A stretch of 64,000 bases of DNA from the NCBI GenBank assembly GCA_039808885.1, contig JBDHTX010000002.1, positions 124,001-188,000 on the forward strand, given 5' to 3'. Made by a program: the position numbers and the translations under genes. The notes under the pieces are model-generated. The model made no database searches and was not told the DNA's origin. It worked only from the letters and a program-made list of their open reading frames with translations. The stretch is from Dongia_A sp039808885. Its GTDB lineage: Bacteria > Pseudomonadota > Alphaproteobacteria > Dongiales > Dongiaceae. Shown one piece after another: positions 8,919-17,451 of this stretch (positions are counted from its first letter, which is position 1; every line of letters begins with the position of its first letter).

Positions 8919-8979
8919 ATCTCCCCCATCGTTGTTGCCGAGCTTGACCCGGGTGACGAGGAGTAGACGCATACTTTGC

Positions 8980-9081
8980 CGTCATGGCAAGGCTTGGCCT
9001 TGCCATCCACGAGTTCGCCTGCGCCCGCCTGATAGCGCACCGAGAAACTCTTCGATGCCAGGGCCAGGCCCTGGCATGACG
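8980..9081. repeat. Paired-palindrome intergenic element, copy 2 (diverged stems)
   Basis: It has the same CGTCAT start and ATGACG end as the other copies, but the stems differ in sequence while staying perfectly paired: ATGGCAAGGC/GCCTTGCCAT at the left and ATGCCAGGGCC/GGCCCTGGCAT at the right. Conserved pairing with changed sequence argues for a selected structure. Confidence 0.7.
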
Positions 9082-9106
9082 GAGAAAAAAGGGCGGGAGC
9101 TCGGCG

Positions 9107-11554
9107 CTACGCCTTCACGCGCTCCATCTTCGGATCGTAGAGCGGCTCCAGGCTGACCTTGGCCGGGTAGCGCTGGCAGGCGATCTCCAGCTCGTAGCTG
9201 CCGGAGAGAACGTCCTCGGCCGATACGCCGTTCTCCTTGTCGCGCACATAGCCGATGCCGATATTCGTCTCCAGCGTGTAGCCGTAGCCGCCGGAGGCGA
9301 GCCAGCCGCATTGCCTGCCGTTGCGGAAGATGGTCTCGCGGCCGAGCAGCACGATGGAGGGATCGTCCACCGTGAAGCAGGCGAGCAGCTTCGGCAGCTT
9401 CTTCGCCGCGAGCCTGGTCAGCGCCTCGCGGCCGAGGAACGGCACGTTCTTCCTGAGCTTCACCGCCCAGCCCATGCCGGCTTCGAGCGGCGAATGGTCG
9501 GGCGTGATGTCGCTCGACCAGGCGCGGTAGAACTTCTCCAGGCGCAGGCTCTCGATGGCGCGGTAGCCGGCATTGCGGATGCCGTGTTTCGCGCCCGCCC
9601 GCATCAACGTGTCGTAGACGCTGGCGAGGCTGTCGAGCGGCATGTGCAACTCCCACCCCAGCTCGCCCACATAGGTGACGCGCAGCGCGCGCACCGGCGT
9701 GCCGGCCACCATGATCTCGCGGTGCTGGCCGAAGGGGAAGCCGGCATTGCTGACATCGGCCTCGGTCACGGAGGCGAGCACGTCGCGCGCCCGCGGCCCC
9801 ATCAGGCTCAGCACGCCGTTGCCCGAGGTCACGTCGATCAGCCGCGCATCGAGCCCTTCCGGGATGTGGCTGCGGATCCAGTGGAAATCGTGCGTCGCAT
9901 AGCCGGTGCCGGTGACGATGTAATAGGTGTCGTCATCGAGGCGCGAGACGGTGAGGTCGCATTCGATGCCGCCGCGCGCGTTCAGCATCTGGGTATAGAC
10001 CAGCCGCCCCGGCTTCACCGCCACATCGTTGGCGCAGATCCAGCTGAGCGCCGCCTCGGCATCCTTGCCCACCATCAGGAACTTGGCGAAGGAGGTCTGG
10101 TCGATCAGCACCACATTTTCGCGCGCCGCCTTGTGCTCGGCGCCGACATGCGGAAACCAGTTCTGCCGTCCATAGGTGTAGACGTCCTTCGGCGCGACAC
10201 CTTTCGGCGCGAACCAGTTCGGCCGTTCCCAGCCGAGCTTCCAGCCGAACACCGCGCCCTGCTCCTTCAGCCGCCCGTAGAGCGGCGAGGTGCGCACCGG
10301 ACGGGCGCTTTCCAGCTCCTCATGCGGCCAGGCCATCGAGTAATGATGCGCATAGGCTTCGAGCGTACGGGTGATCACCCAGTTGCGGTCGCGATGCACC
10401 TGGCCGAAGCGGCGGATGTCGACCGGCCACAGATCCATCGGCGCCTCGCCGCCCGCCACCCATTCGGCCAGCGCGCGGCCGGCACCGCCGCCCGACGCGA
10501 TGCCGAAGGCGTTGAAGCCGGCACCGACATAGAAATTCTTCAGCTCCGGCGCCTCGCCGAGGATGAAATTGCCGTCCGGCGTGAAGCTCTCCGGCCCGTT
10601 GATCATCTGCTTGATGCCGGCGGTCGCCAGAGCCGGGACGCGGGCCAGCGCCTGCTCCATCAGCGGCTCGAAATGGTCGGTGTCGTTCTCCAGCAGCTGG
10701 AAGGCGAAGTTCTCGGGCAGCGGGTGCGCCTGCCAGGGCTTCGGGTTGTGCTCATAGCCGCCCATCACCAGCCCGCCGACCTCCTCCTTGAAATAGATCA
10801 GGCGGTCGGGATCGCGCAGCGTCGGCAGATTCTTCGGCACGCCGGCGATCGGCTCGGTCACCAGGTATTGGTGCTGCACGGAGGTGAGCGGCACGCTGAC
10901 CCCGGCCAGCGCGCCGAGGCCGCGCGCCCATTGGCCGCCGCAATTCACCACCACTTCGGATCGGATATCGCCCTGCGCCGTCTTCACGCCCACGGCGCGG
11001 CCCTTCTCGATCAGGATGCCGGTGACCGCGGTCTCCTCCAGGATCTTCACCCCGTTCTGCCGCGCGCCCTTGGCCAACGATTGGGTGATGTCGGCCGGAT
11101 TGACCTGCCCGTCGGTCGGCAGGAAGGCGGCGCCGACCACGTCGGAGATGTCCATCACCGGCCACAGCTTCTGCGCCTCTTTGGGCGAGAGCAGCTCCAT
11201 CTCCAGCCCGAAGCTGTGCGCGGTCGTCGCCTGGCGCTTGATCTCGGTCATGCGCTCGGCGTTGCAGGCGAGGCGCAGGCCGCCATTGCGCTTCCAGCCC
11301 GTGGCGAGGCCGGTTTCCTGCTCCAGCCGGTCATAGAGCTCGACCGAGTATTTCAGCAGCTGCGTGATGTTGGCCGAGGTGCGCAGCTGGCCCACGAGGC
11401 CGGCGGCATGCCAGGTGCTGCCGGAGGTGAGCTTGTGCCGCTCGATCAGCAGCACGTCCTTCCAGCCGAGCTTGGCCAGGTGATACGCCGTGGAACAACC
11501 GATGATCCCGCCGCCGATGACAATGGCCCGGGCCTGGGTGGGGAGAGTGGACAT
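9107..11554 (-). CDS. FAD-dependent dimethylglycine/sarcosine dehydrogenase-like protein with GcvT domains (paralog 2)
   Basis: 815 residues from the ATG at 11554 (MSTLPTQARAIVIGGG), preceded by AGGCG; a longer start at 11587 is less likely. The FAD fold is AIVIGGGIIGCSTAYHLAKLG, and SGSTWHAAG places the probable covalent-FAD histidine at residue 49. The C-terminal half is GcvT-like (VTYVGELGWELHMPL; SPLEAGMGWAVKLRK). It is closer in wording to paralog 3 than to paralog 1 (both have WHAAGLVGQLR and GGIECDLTVSRL-type stretches). It follows a choline-kinase-like gene after a repeat-filled gap of 190 bases. Role: oxidative N-demethylation of a betaine-derived amine (family knowledge); exact substrate unknown. 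Confidence 0.9.
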   Translation of the reverse strand: MSTLPTQARAIVIGGGIIGCSTAYHLAKLGWKDVLLIERHKLTSGSTWHAAGLVGQLRTSANITQLLKYSVELYDRLEQETGLATGWKRNGGLRLACNAERMTEIKRQATTAHSFGLEMELLSPKEAQKLWPVMDISDVVGAAFLPTDGQVNPADITQSLAKGARQNGVKILEETAVTGILIEKGRAVGVKTAQGDIRSEVVVNCGGQWARGLGALAGVSVPLTSVQHQYLVTEPIAGVPKNLPTLRDPDRLIYFKEEVGGLVMGGYEHNPKPWQAHPLPENFAFQLLENDTDHFEPLMEQALARVPALATAGIKQMINGPESFTPDGNFILGEAPELKNFYVGAGFNAFGIASGGGAGRALAEWVAGGEAPMDLWPVDIRRFGQVHRDRNWVITRTLEAYAHHYSMAWPHEELESARPVRTSPLYGRLKEQGAVFGWKLGWERPNWFAPKGVAPKDVYTYGRQNWFPHVGAEHKAARENVVLIDQTSFAKFLMVGKDAEAALSWICANDVAVKPGRLVYTQMLNARGGIECDLTVSRLDDDTYYIVTGTGYATHDFHWIRSHIPEGLDARLIDVTSGNGVLSLMGPRARDVLASVTEADVSNAGFPFGQHREIMVAGTPVRALRVTYVGELGWELHMPLDSLASVYDTLMRAGAKHGIRNAGYRAIESLRLEKFYRAWSSDITPDHSPLEAGMGWAVKLRKNVPFLGREALTRLAAKKLPKLLACFTVDDPSIVLLGRETIFRNGRQCGWLASGGYGYTLETNIGIGYVRDKENGVSAEDVLSGSYELEIACQRYPAKVSLEPLYDPKMERVKA

Positions 11555-11599
11555 GGTTTCGCCTGATCTTTTGAGAGCGTCTGACATTCTTCGCTTGTC

Positions 11600-11712
11600 G
11601 CCCCCACCCCAACCCTCCCCTTGCCGACAATGTCGGCATTCGCCGACGGCTCGGGGGAGGGAGTTACCAGAATCCCCTCCCCCAAGTTGGGGGAGGGCCA
11701 GGGTGGGGGTTG
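11600..11712. repeat. C-rich/G-rich palindromic intergenic repeat
   Basis: The gap between two minus-strand genes holds stacked inverted repeats. CCCTCCCCCAA (11675-11685) pairs perfectly with TTGGGGGAGGG (11687-11697). An outer C-rich arm at about 11601-11620 can pair with the G-rich arms that follow. There is no coding potential. It resembles dispersed structural repeats rather than a simple terminator. Confidence 0.55.
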
Positions 11713-11743
11713 ATTCTATCCGCCGCGCAGATTTCGCGCGACG

Positions 11744-12676
11744 CTACCCATTCTTCACCGCCTGCAGGTGCCGCCCGAACTCGCGATCGCCCATCAGCGT
11801 CTTGCAGCGTTCGAAGCGGTTGGTCGCGTAGGCCCAGAAATCGTCGGCCGGGTTCTGGTTCACATGCTGGATGATGCCCCAGAGCGTCCACAAGAGGTCG
11901 CACATCGCCTTGTAGAGCACCATGCGGCCGCGCTCGGCGGCCGGCGCCTTGCCGCCGAAATAGGCTTCCAGCAGCGCCTCGTCCTGCTCCGGGCCGAAGC
12001 CGGCCTCGACCGAGGCGTCGCCCAGGTCCCACATCGGATCGTTGTTGCCGGCATATTCCCAGTCGATGACGAAGACCTGTGACCCGGTGTCGAGAAAGTT
12101 CTCCGCCAGCGGATCGCAATGACAGGGCTTGATCGGCAGCGGCCGGGCGCCCAGCGCGGCGCGCACCGCCTCGGCCTCGCGCTTCACGTCGTGATAGCCG
12201 TCGGGCAGCGGCGCGTTCTTCTTGGCCAGGAAGTCCAGGTATTCGTCGATCATCTGGAACAGCTCGAAGCGGTTCAGGAACGGCGCCGCGCTGTCATGCA
12301 CGCGCTTCAAGGCCACCGCCGAGCGCCGCACCGAGCCCAGATCCTTGAACTTCTCCACGTTCATGGTGATGCCGCCGTCGATGTAGCGGCACAGCATCAC
12401 GCCGGTCGCCTCGTCGAAATGCACCACTTCGGCATTGACGCCGACCTTGGCGGCGGATTTCGCGGCGTGCGCCTCGTTGTGGCGGTTGATGTATTCGCTG
12501 GTGCCCGCACCCGGGATGCGCAGCACGTGGCGGCCGAGCGGCGAGTCGATGCGGAAATTGCGGTTGGTCAAACCGCCCAGACGCTCGGCCTTGATCGCGT
12601 CAGGCGGCACGTCCTTGAAGACGTCGATGCCGCGCATGGCGGCCAGCACATCCTCGCGATCGATGTTGGTGCTCAT
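11744..12676 (-). CDS. Choline/ethanolamine kinase-like phosphotransferase (APH fold)
   Basis: 310 residues from the ATG at 12676, which has GGGGGAGGG four bases upstream. The protein-kinase-like phosphotransferase fold is clear: GGLTNRNFRI forms the nucleotide loop, the catalytic loop is CHCDPLAENFL (H186, D188, N193), and the metal-binding motif is VIDWEYAG (D205). LicA and eukaryotic choline kinases share this pattern, as do thiamine kinase and aminoglycoside phosphotransferases. It lies between two dimethylglycine-dehydrogenase-like genes near a betaine-type importer, so a choline-like or other aminoalcohol substrate is reasonable. The precise substrate is unproven. Confidence 0.85.
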   Translation of the reverse strand: MSTNIDREDVLAAMRGIDVFKDVPPDAIKAERLGGLTNRNFRIDSPLGRHVLRIPGAGTSEYINRHNEAHAAKSAAKVGVNAEVVHFDEATGVMLCRYIDGGITMNVEKFKDLGSVRRSAVALKRVHDSAAPFLNRFELFQMIDEYLDFLAKKNAPLPDGYHDVKREAEAVRAALGARPLPIKPCHCDPLAENFLDTGSQVFVIDWEYAGNNDPMWDLGDASVEAGFGPEQDEALLEAYFGGKAPAAERGRMVLYKAMCDLLWTLWGIIQHVNQNPADDFWAYATNRFERCKTLMGDREFGRHLQAVKNG

Positions 12677-12705
12677 GCGCCCTCCCCCGCTCACGCCTTC
12701 CGCCT

Positions 12706-15147
12706 CTATGCTTTCAGGCGCTTGTTGTCCGGATCATAGGCCGCCTGGGTCAGGATCAGCGCCCCGCTCACCTTGCCGAAGGCCTCGATCTCCACCCGGC
12801 CGCGCTCCACGATCTCGACCGGCAGGTAACCGTAGCCGATCGCCTTGCCCACAGAGTAGCCGAAATTGCCGCCGCTGGTGACGCCGACGACCTTGCCGTC
12901 CACCATCACCGCCTCGCTGCCATAGAGCGGCAGGTAGTCGTCGAGCAGGAAGGTCACCAGGCGCTGCTTGACGCCGGCTTCCTTCTGCCGCAGCAGCGCG
13001 TCGCGGCCGATGAAGTCGCCCTTGTTGAAGTTGACGCGGAAACCGAGCCCGGCCTCGAGCGGCGTGTAGTCCGGCGTGATGTCGCTGGACCAGTAGAGAT
13101 AGCCCTTTTCCATGCGCAGCGAATCGATGGCGCGGTAGCCGACATCGGCGATGCCGTGCCGCTCGCCCGCTTCGCGCAGCAATTCATAGACATGGCCGGC
13201 ATACTCCGTCGGCACGTGCAGTTCCCAGCCCAGCTCGCCGACATAGCCGATGCGCACCGCGCGCACCGGCGCGGCGCCGATTGTGATCTCGCGCATGGTG
13301 GCGAAGGGAAACGCGGCGTTCGAGACGTCCTCCTCGGCCACCGCCGCCAGCACGTCGCGGGCCTTGGGGCCGCAGAGATTGATCACGGCGCGCGACGAGG
13401 TGACGTCGACCAGATGCACCGAGCCGTCCTTGCGCAGCTGGCTCTCGATCCAATGCGCATCGTGCTTGCCGAAGGCAGCGCCCGTGACGAAGTAGTAGCG
13501 GTCGGCGGCCAGGCGCACGAAGGTCAGGTCGCATTCGATGCCGCCGCGCTCGTTGCAGAGCTGCGTGTAGATGACGCTGCCGACCGGCCGGTCCATGTTG
13601 GAGACGGCGAGGCGCTGCAGGAACGGCACCACGCCGGGCCCGATCAGCTCGAACTTGGAAAAGGAGGTCTGGTCGATGAGGGCCACACGCTCGCGCACCG
13701 CCTTCGCCTCCTCGCCCACCTGTTTGAACCAGTTGGTCTTCGCGCGGTCGAAATCCGGCCTGTCCTCCGCCTCGACGCCCCCCATACGCATTTCTGGCGG
13801 CGCGAACCAGTTCGGCCGCTCCCACCCGCCGCGCGAGCCGAAGACCGCGCCCCGCGCCTTCAAAGTTTCGTAGAGCGGCGAGCGGCGGATGCCGCGCCGC
13901 GTTTCGTGCTCCTTGGCCGGGAAGGCGAGCTTGTAATGATCGCCATAGAGCTCCACCGCGCGGTCGTACATGAAATAGCGCGTGGAATGGTGGAAACCGA
14001 AGCGGCGGATGTCGAGCGGCCACAGATTGAGGCTGGGCCGGCCTTCCAGGATCCATTCCGCCATCATGCGCCCGGCGCCGCCGCCGGCGGCGATGCCGTA
14101 GAGGAAGCCGGCGCAGACGAAGTAGTTGTCGAGCTCCGGCGCCTTGCCCATGACGAAATCGGCATCGGCGGAATACGGGATCGGCCCGTTGAGGAGCTGC
14201 CGCACGCCGACCTGGTTGATGATGGGCGTGCGCTTGGCGGCGAGCTTCGCCAATTGCTCGAAGCGGTCGAAATTGCCCGGCAGCAGTTCCTGCGCGAAGG
14301 GCTTGGGGATGCCGTTGCGGGCGAAGGCGACGGTGTCGGGTTCGTAGCCGCCGACGACCAGGCCGCGCACCTCCGGCTTGTAATAGACCAGGTGGTCGGG
14401 GTCGCGCATGGTCGGCATGCGCTTCGGCGCGTCGGGGATCGGGTCGGTGATCAGATACTGGTGCTCGACGGCGAAGGACGGCACCCGCACGCCCGCCTGC
14501 TGGCCGACCTCGTGGCCCCACATGCCGCAGGCATTGACCAGGATATCGCAGGTCCAGACACCCTTGTCGGTCTCGATCTTGGTCACGCGGCCGTTCTCGA
14601 CGCTGGCGCCGATGGCGCGCTCGCCGATCACGATCTTGGCGCCCTTGTCCTTGGCGCCCTTGGCCAGCGCCTGGGCGACGCTCGCCGGGTCGATATAACC
14701 GTCGCTCGGGATGAAGATGGCGGAGCGCACGTCCTCATCGGTCATCAGCGGGAAGAGATCGACCGCCTGCTTCGGCGTCAGCCATTGCATCTCCAGCCCG
14801 AAGCTCTTCGCCATGGTCATCAGGCGGCGATTCTCCATCTCGCGCTGCTCGGAACACGCAAGACGCAGCGAGCCGTATTTCTTCCAGTCGATGGCCTGGC
14901 CGGTCTCGGCCTCGAGCCTGTCGTAGAGCTCGGTCGAGAAGCGCAGCATGCGCGTGGTGTTGCGGGACGAGCGCAACTGCCCGACGAGGCCCGCGGCATG
15001 CCAGGTGGCGCCATGCGTCAGGCCGCTCTTTTCCAGGATGGTGACGTCCTTATTGCCCGCGTGCGTCAGGTGATAGGCGATGGAGCAGCCAAGGATGCCG
15101 CCGCCGAGGATCAGGATTTCGCTGTGGCGGGGCGCTGCGTCAGGCAC
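12706..15147 (-). CDS. FAD-dependent dimethylglycine/sarcosine dehydrogenase-like protein with GcvT domains (paralog 3)
   Basis: 813 residues if translation starts at the GTG at 15147 (PDAAPRHSEILILGGG). The frame stays open to 15240, but that part encodes a cysteine/tryptophan-rich peptide with no family similarity. FAD fold ILILGGGILGCSIAYHL; THGATWHAAG places the likely covalent-FAD histidine at residue 50. GcvT domains follow (IGYVGELGWELHVP; YTPLEAGLGFRVNFNKGDF). It is the first gene of a minus-strand run (paralog 3, kinase-like gene, paralog 2) and is transcribed divergently from the betaine-type transporter, with a shared intergenic control region of about 200 bp. Confidence 0.9.
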   Translation of the reverse strand: MPDAAPRHSEILILGGGILGCSIAYHLTHAGNKDVTILEKSGLTHGATWHAAGLVGQLRSSRNTTRMLRFSTELYDRLEAETGQAIDWKKYGSLRLACSEQREMENRRLMTMAKSFGLEMQWLTPKQAVDLFPLMTDEDVRSAIFIPSDGYIDPASVAQALAKGAKDKGAKIVIGERAIGASVENGRVTKIETDKGVWTCDILVNACGMWGHEVGQQAGVRVPSFAVEHQYLITDPIPDAPKRMPTMRDPDHLVYYKPEVRGLVVGGYEPDTVAFARNGIPKPFAQELLPGNFDRFEQLAKLAAKRTPIINQVGVRQLLNGPIPYSADADFVMGKAPELDNYFVCAGFLYGIAAGGGAGRMMAEWILEGRPSLNLWPLDIRRFGFHHSTRYFMYDRAVELYGDHYKLAFPAKEHETRRGIRRSPLYETLKARGAVFGSRGGWERPNWFAPPEMRMGGVEAEDRPDFDRAKTNWFKQVGEEAKAVRERVALIDQTSFSKFELIGPGVVPFLQRLAVSNMDRPVGSVIYTQLCNERGGIECDLTFVRLAADRYYFVTGAAFGKHDAHWIESQLRKDGSVHLVDVTSSRAVINLCGPKARDVLAAVAEEDVSNAAFPFATMREITIGAAPVRAVRIGYVGELGWELHVPTEYAGHVYELLREAGERHGIADVGYRAIDSLRMEKGYLYWSSDITPDYTPLEAGLGFRVNFNKGDFIGRDALLRQKEAGVKQRLVTFLLDDYLPLYGSEAVMVDGKVVGVTSGGNFGYSVGKAIGYGYLPVEIVERGRVEIEAFGKVSGALILTQAAYDPDNKRLKA

Positions 15148-15352
15148 GGGAAGGCTCCGGGATGAGGCGTTCGGCAGGAGAAAACCACAAGACCCGCACC
15201 AATTCCAGCACCAAAGCCAACATACAGCCAAAAACAACACAGAATATTAACATTTTGCTTGCGATGCGGATTGAAACCATGTTGGATTTGATCTCGAGCG
15301 ACCAATTCAGCAAAGGGCGAAGCTCGGCCCGTCGACAGTGGTGGAGGCAATG
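15148..15352. promoter_or_regulatory. Divergent control region between demethylase paralog 3 and the betaine-type importer
   Basis: About 200 bp, clearly more AT-rich than its surroundings (for example ACAGAATATTAACATTTTGC near 15239-15258). It separates divergent start codons and must hold both promoters. I could not assign -35/-10 pairs with confidence. A DeoR regulator encoded at the end of the importer operon is a candidate to act here. Confidence 0.5.
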
Positions 15353-16321
15353 ATGCGCAAGACCCTTCTGGGCGGGCGCGGGCTTTCGAGCCTGGCTGTT
15401 CTCGCCCTTCTCGCGACCGCGACGCCGGCCCTGGCCGCCGTTCCGGAGAGCACGGACACGATCAAGCTGGCGAACTTCGATTGGACCGGCGCCGTCCTCA
15501 ATACGAAGATCCTCGAGAAGATCCTGAAATCCTACGGCTACAACGTCGAGACGGTGAACGCCGACTACCTGGCGAGCATCGGCACCGGCCTGCCGACCGG
15601 CGACCTGACCGTCGGCCTGGAATACTGGGATACCACCGCCAAGGAAGCGATGGCGGAAGCCGACAAGACCGGCAAGACCGAAAATCTCGGCCCCCTCGGC
15701 CCCAAGGCCAAGGAGGAATGGTGGTTCCCCGAATACATGAAGGAGAAGTGCCCGGGCCTGCCCGACTGGAAGGCGCTGAACGATTGCGCCGAGCTGTTCT
15801 CCACCGCGGAGACAGCCCCGAAGGGCCGCTATCTCGGCGGCCCCGTCACCTGGGGAGGCTTCGATGACGAGCGCGTCGAGGCCCTCGGCCTCAACTACGA
15901 AGTCGTGCATGCCGGCACCGACGCCAACATGTTCGCCGAATTGGAATCCGCCTATCAGCGCCAGGCGCCGATCCTGCTCTGGATCTATTCGCCGCACTGG
16001 GCGCCGGCGAAATACAAGGGCGAGTGGGTGCAGTTCCCCGAATGGACGCCGGAATGCTACAGCGATCCCGCCTGGGGCGAGAACAAGGACCTCGCCTATG
16101 ATTGCGGCAAGCCGCATGGCGAGATCTGGAAGTATTCCTGGGCCGGCATGAAGGACAAATGGCCGGTCGCCTACAAGATCGCCAAGGGCTTCCAGATGGG
16201 CGATGACGAGATGAACCAGCTCATCAGCCAGGTCGACCTGGACGGCAAGAGCATCGACGAGGTCGCTGATGCCTGGATCGCCGCCAACCAGGACAAGATC
16301 AAGGGCTGGGCCGGCCAGTAG
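15353..16321 (+). CDS. proX: Glycine betaine/proline-type ABC transporter substrate-binding protein (ProX/OpuAC family)
   Basis: 322 residues from the ATG at 15353; GGAGG lies five bases upstream (another ATG at 15350 is too close to it). A signal peptide covers residues 1-29 (LAVLALLATATPALA-A). The mature protein is OpuAC-like: TIKLANFDWTGAVLNTKILE at the start, then the aromatic-rich binding region (GLEYWDTT, WWFPEYM, VTWGGF, LLWIYSPHWAPAKY). Tryptophan cages of this kind bind the trimethylammonium head of betaine or choline. It lies upstream of the matching ATPase and permease genes, separated from them by a stem-loop. Substrate could be glycine betaine, choline, carnitine or proline betaine. 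Confidence 0.9.
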   Translation: MRKTLLGGRGLSSLAVLALLATATPALAAVPESTDTIKLANFDWTGAVLNTKILEKILKSYGYNVETVNADYLASIGTGLPTGDLTVGLEYWDTTAKEAMAEADKTGKTENLGPLGPKAKEEWWFPEYMKEKCPGLPDWKALNDCAELFSTAETAPKGRYLGGPVTWGGFDDERVEALGLNYEVVHAGTDANMFAELESAYQRQAPILLWIYSPHWAPAKYKGEWVQFPEWTPECYSDPAWGENKDLAYDCGKPHGEIWKYSWAGMKDKWPVAYKIAKGFQMGDDEMNQLISQVDLDGKSIDEVADAWIAANQDKIKGWAGQ

Positions 16322-16348
16322 GGCCGACCTGGTACTTGGCTTCCGATG

Positions 16349-16380
16349 GGGCCGGCAAGGGAACGCTTGCCGGCCCTTTT
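16349..16380 (+). terminator. Stem-loop with T-tract between proX and proV
   Basis: GGGCCGGCAAG (16349-16359) and CTTGCCGGCCC (16366-16376) form a perfect 11-bp stem with a 6-base loop, followed by TTTT. It is placed after the binding-protein gene within the operon. It would reduce read-through and so raise binding protein over membrane components. Confidence 0.75.
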
Positions 16381-16425
16381 CGTCAGGGACAAAGTGACTG
16401 CGGCACGGGGCGGGGTGGGAACGAT

Positions 16426-17451
16426 ATGGCGGTGAAGCTCTCCTGCAAGCATGTCTGGAAGCTGTTCGGCGAGAATGCCGAGAGCTTCCTGCGCGGCCGC
16501 AAGGATGCTCCCGATGCCGCCGCGCTGGCCGAGGCCGGCCTGGTCGGCGCCGTGCGCGACGTCACCATCGACGTGGCCGAGGGCGAGATCTTCATCGTCA
16601 TGGGCCTGTCGGGCTCCGGCAAGTCGACCTTGCTTCGCTGCCTCTCCCGCCTCATCGAGCCGACCGCCGGCGAGGTGGTGTTCGAGGGCCGCGACCTCTT
16701 GAAGGCGAGCGAGGCGGAGATGATCGACATCCGCCGCCACAAGATGGGCATGGTGTTCCAGAACTTCGCCTTGCTGCCGCATCTCTCCGTGCTCGACAAT
16801 GTCGCCTTCCCGCTCGCCATCCAGAACGTCGCCAAGGACAAGCGCCTGGCCCGCGCCCGCGAGGTGATCGAGCTGGTGGGGCTGAAAGGCCGCGAAGGCG
16901 CCTATCCCCGCGAATTGTCCGGCGGCCAGCAGCAGCGCGTCGGCATCGCCCGCTCGCTCGCCGTCGGGCCCGACCTCTGGTTCCTGGACGAGCCCTTCTC
17001 CGCCCTCGACCCGCTGATCCGGCGCGAGATGCAGGCAGAGCTGCAAAGGCTGCAGGCGGTGCTGAAGAAGACCGTCGTCTTCATCACCCACGATTTCGAC
17101 GAGGCGATCCGCCTTGCCGACCGCATCGCCATCATGAAGGACGGCGCAGTGATCCAGACCGGCACGCCGGAGGAGCTGGTGCTGCGCCCGGCCACCTCCT
17201 ATGTCGCCGAATTCACCCGCGACGTGCAGCGCGCCAAGGTCATGTCGGTCGGCAGCCTGATGCGCCCCGCCAATGGCGCCCGCGACTATGCCGGCGAGGT
17301 CAAGGCCACGCAGAAGATCGCCGCCGTGGCGGCCAAGGTGGTCGAGGCCAATAAGCCCTTCGCCGTCACCGATGCCGCGGGTACTTTGGTCGGCGAACTG
17401 GCGCCGCAAGCGGTGCTCGATGTCCTGACCGGGCGCGGCATCCCCGCATGA
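16426..17451 (+). CDS. proV: Betaine-type ABC transporter ATP-binding protein (ProV-like)
   Basis: 341 residues from the ATG at 16426, with GGTGGGA upstream; the frame is open to 16336 but that part is intergenic. Walker A is MGLSGSGKST, the characteristic form in ProV/OpuAA. Also present are the Q loop (VFQNFALLPH), signature LSGGQQQRVGIARSLA, Walker B LWFLDEP and the switch His (FITHDFDEA). The C-terminal 80 residues are a degenerate regulatory extension in place of clear CBS repeats. It energises import with the adjacent double permease, whose start codon overlaps its stop (ATGA). Confidence 0.92.
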   Translation: MAVKLSCKHVWKLFGENAESFLRGRKDAPDAAALAEAGLVGAVRDVTIDVAEGEIFIVMGLSGSGKSTLLRCLSRLIEPTAGEVVFEGRDLLKASEAEMIDIRRHKMGMVFQNFALLPHLSVLDNVAFPLAIQNVAKDKRLARAREVIELVGLKGREGAYPRELSGGQQQRVGIARSLAVGPDLWFLDEPFSALDPLIRREMQAELQRLQAVLKKTVVFITHDFDEAIRLADRIAIMKDGAVIQTGTPEELVLRPATSYVAEFTRDVQRAKVMSVGSLMRPANGARDYAGEVKATQKIAAVAAKVVEANKPFAVTDAAGTLVGELAPQAVLDVLTGRGIPA

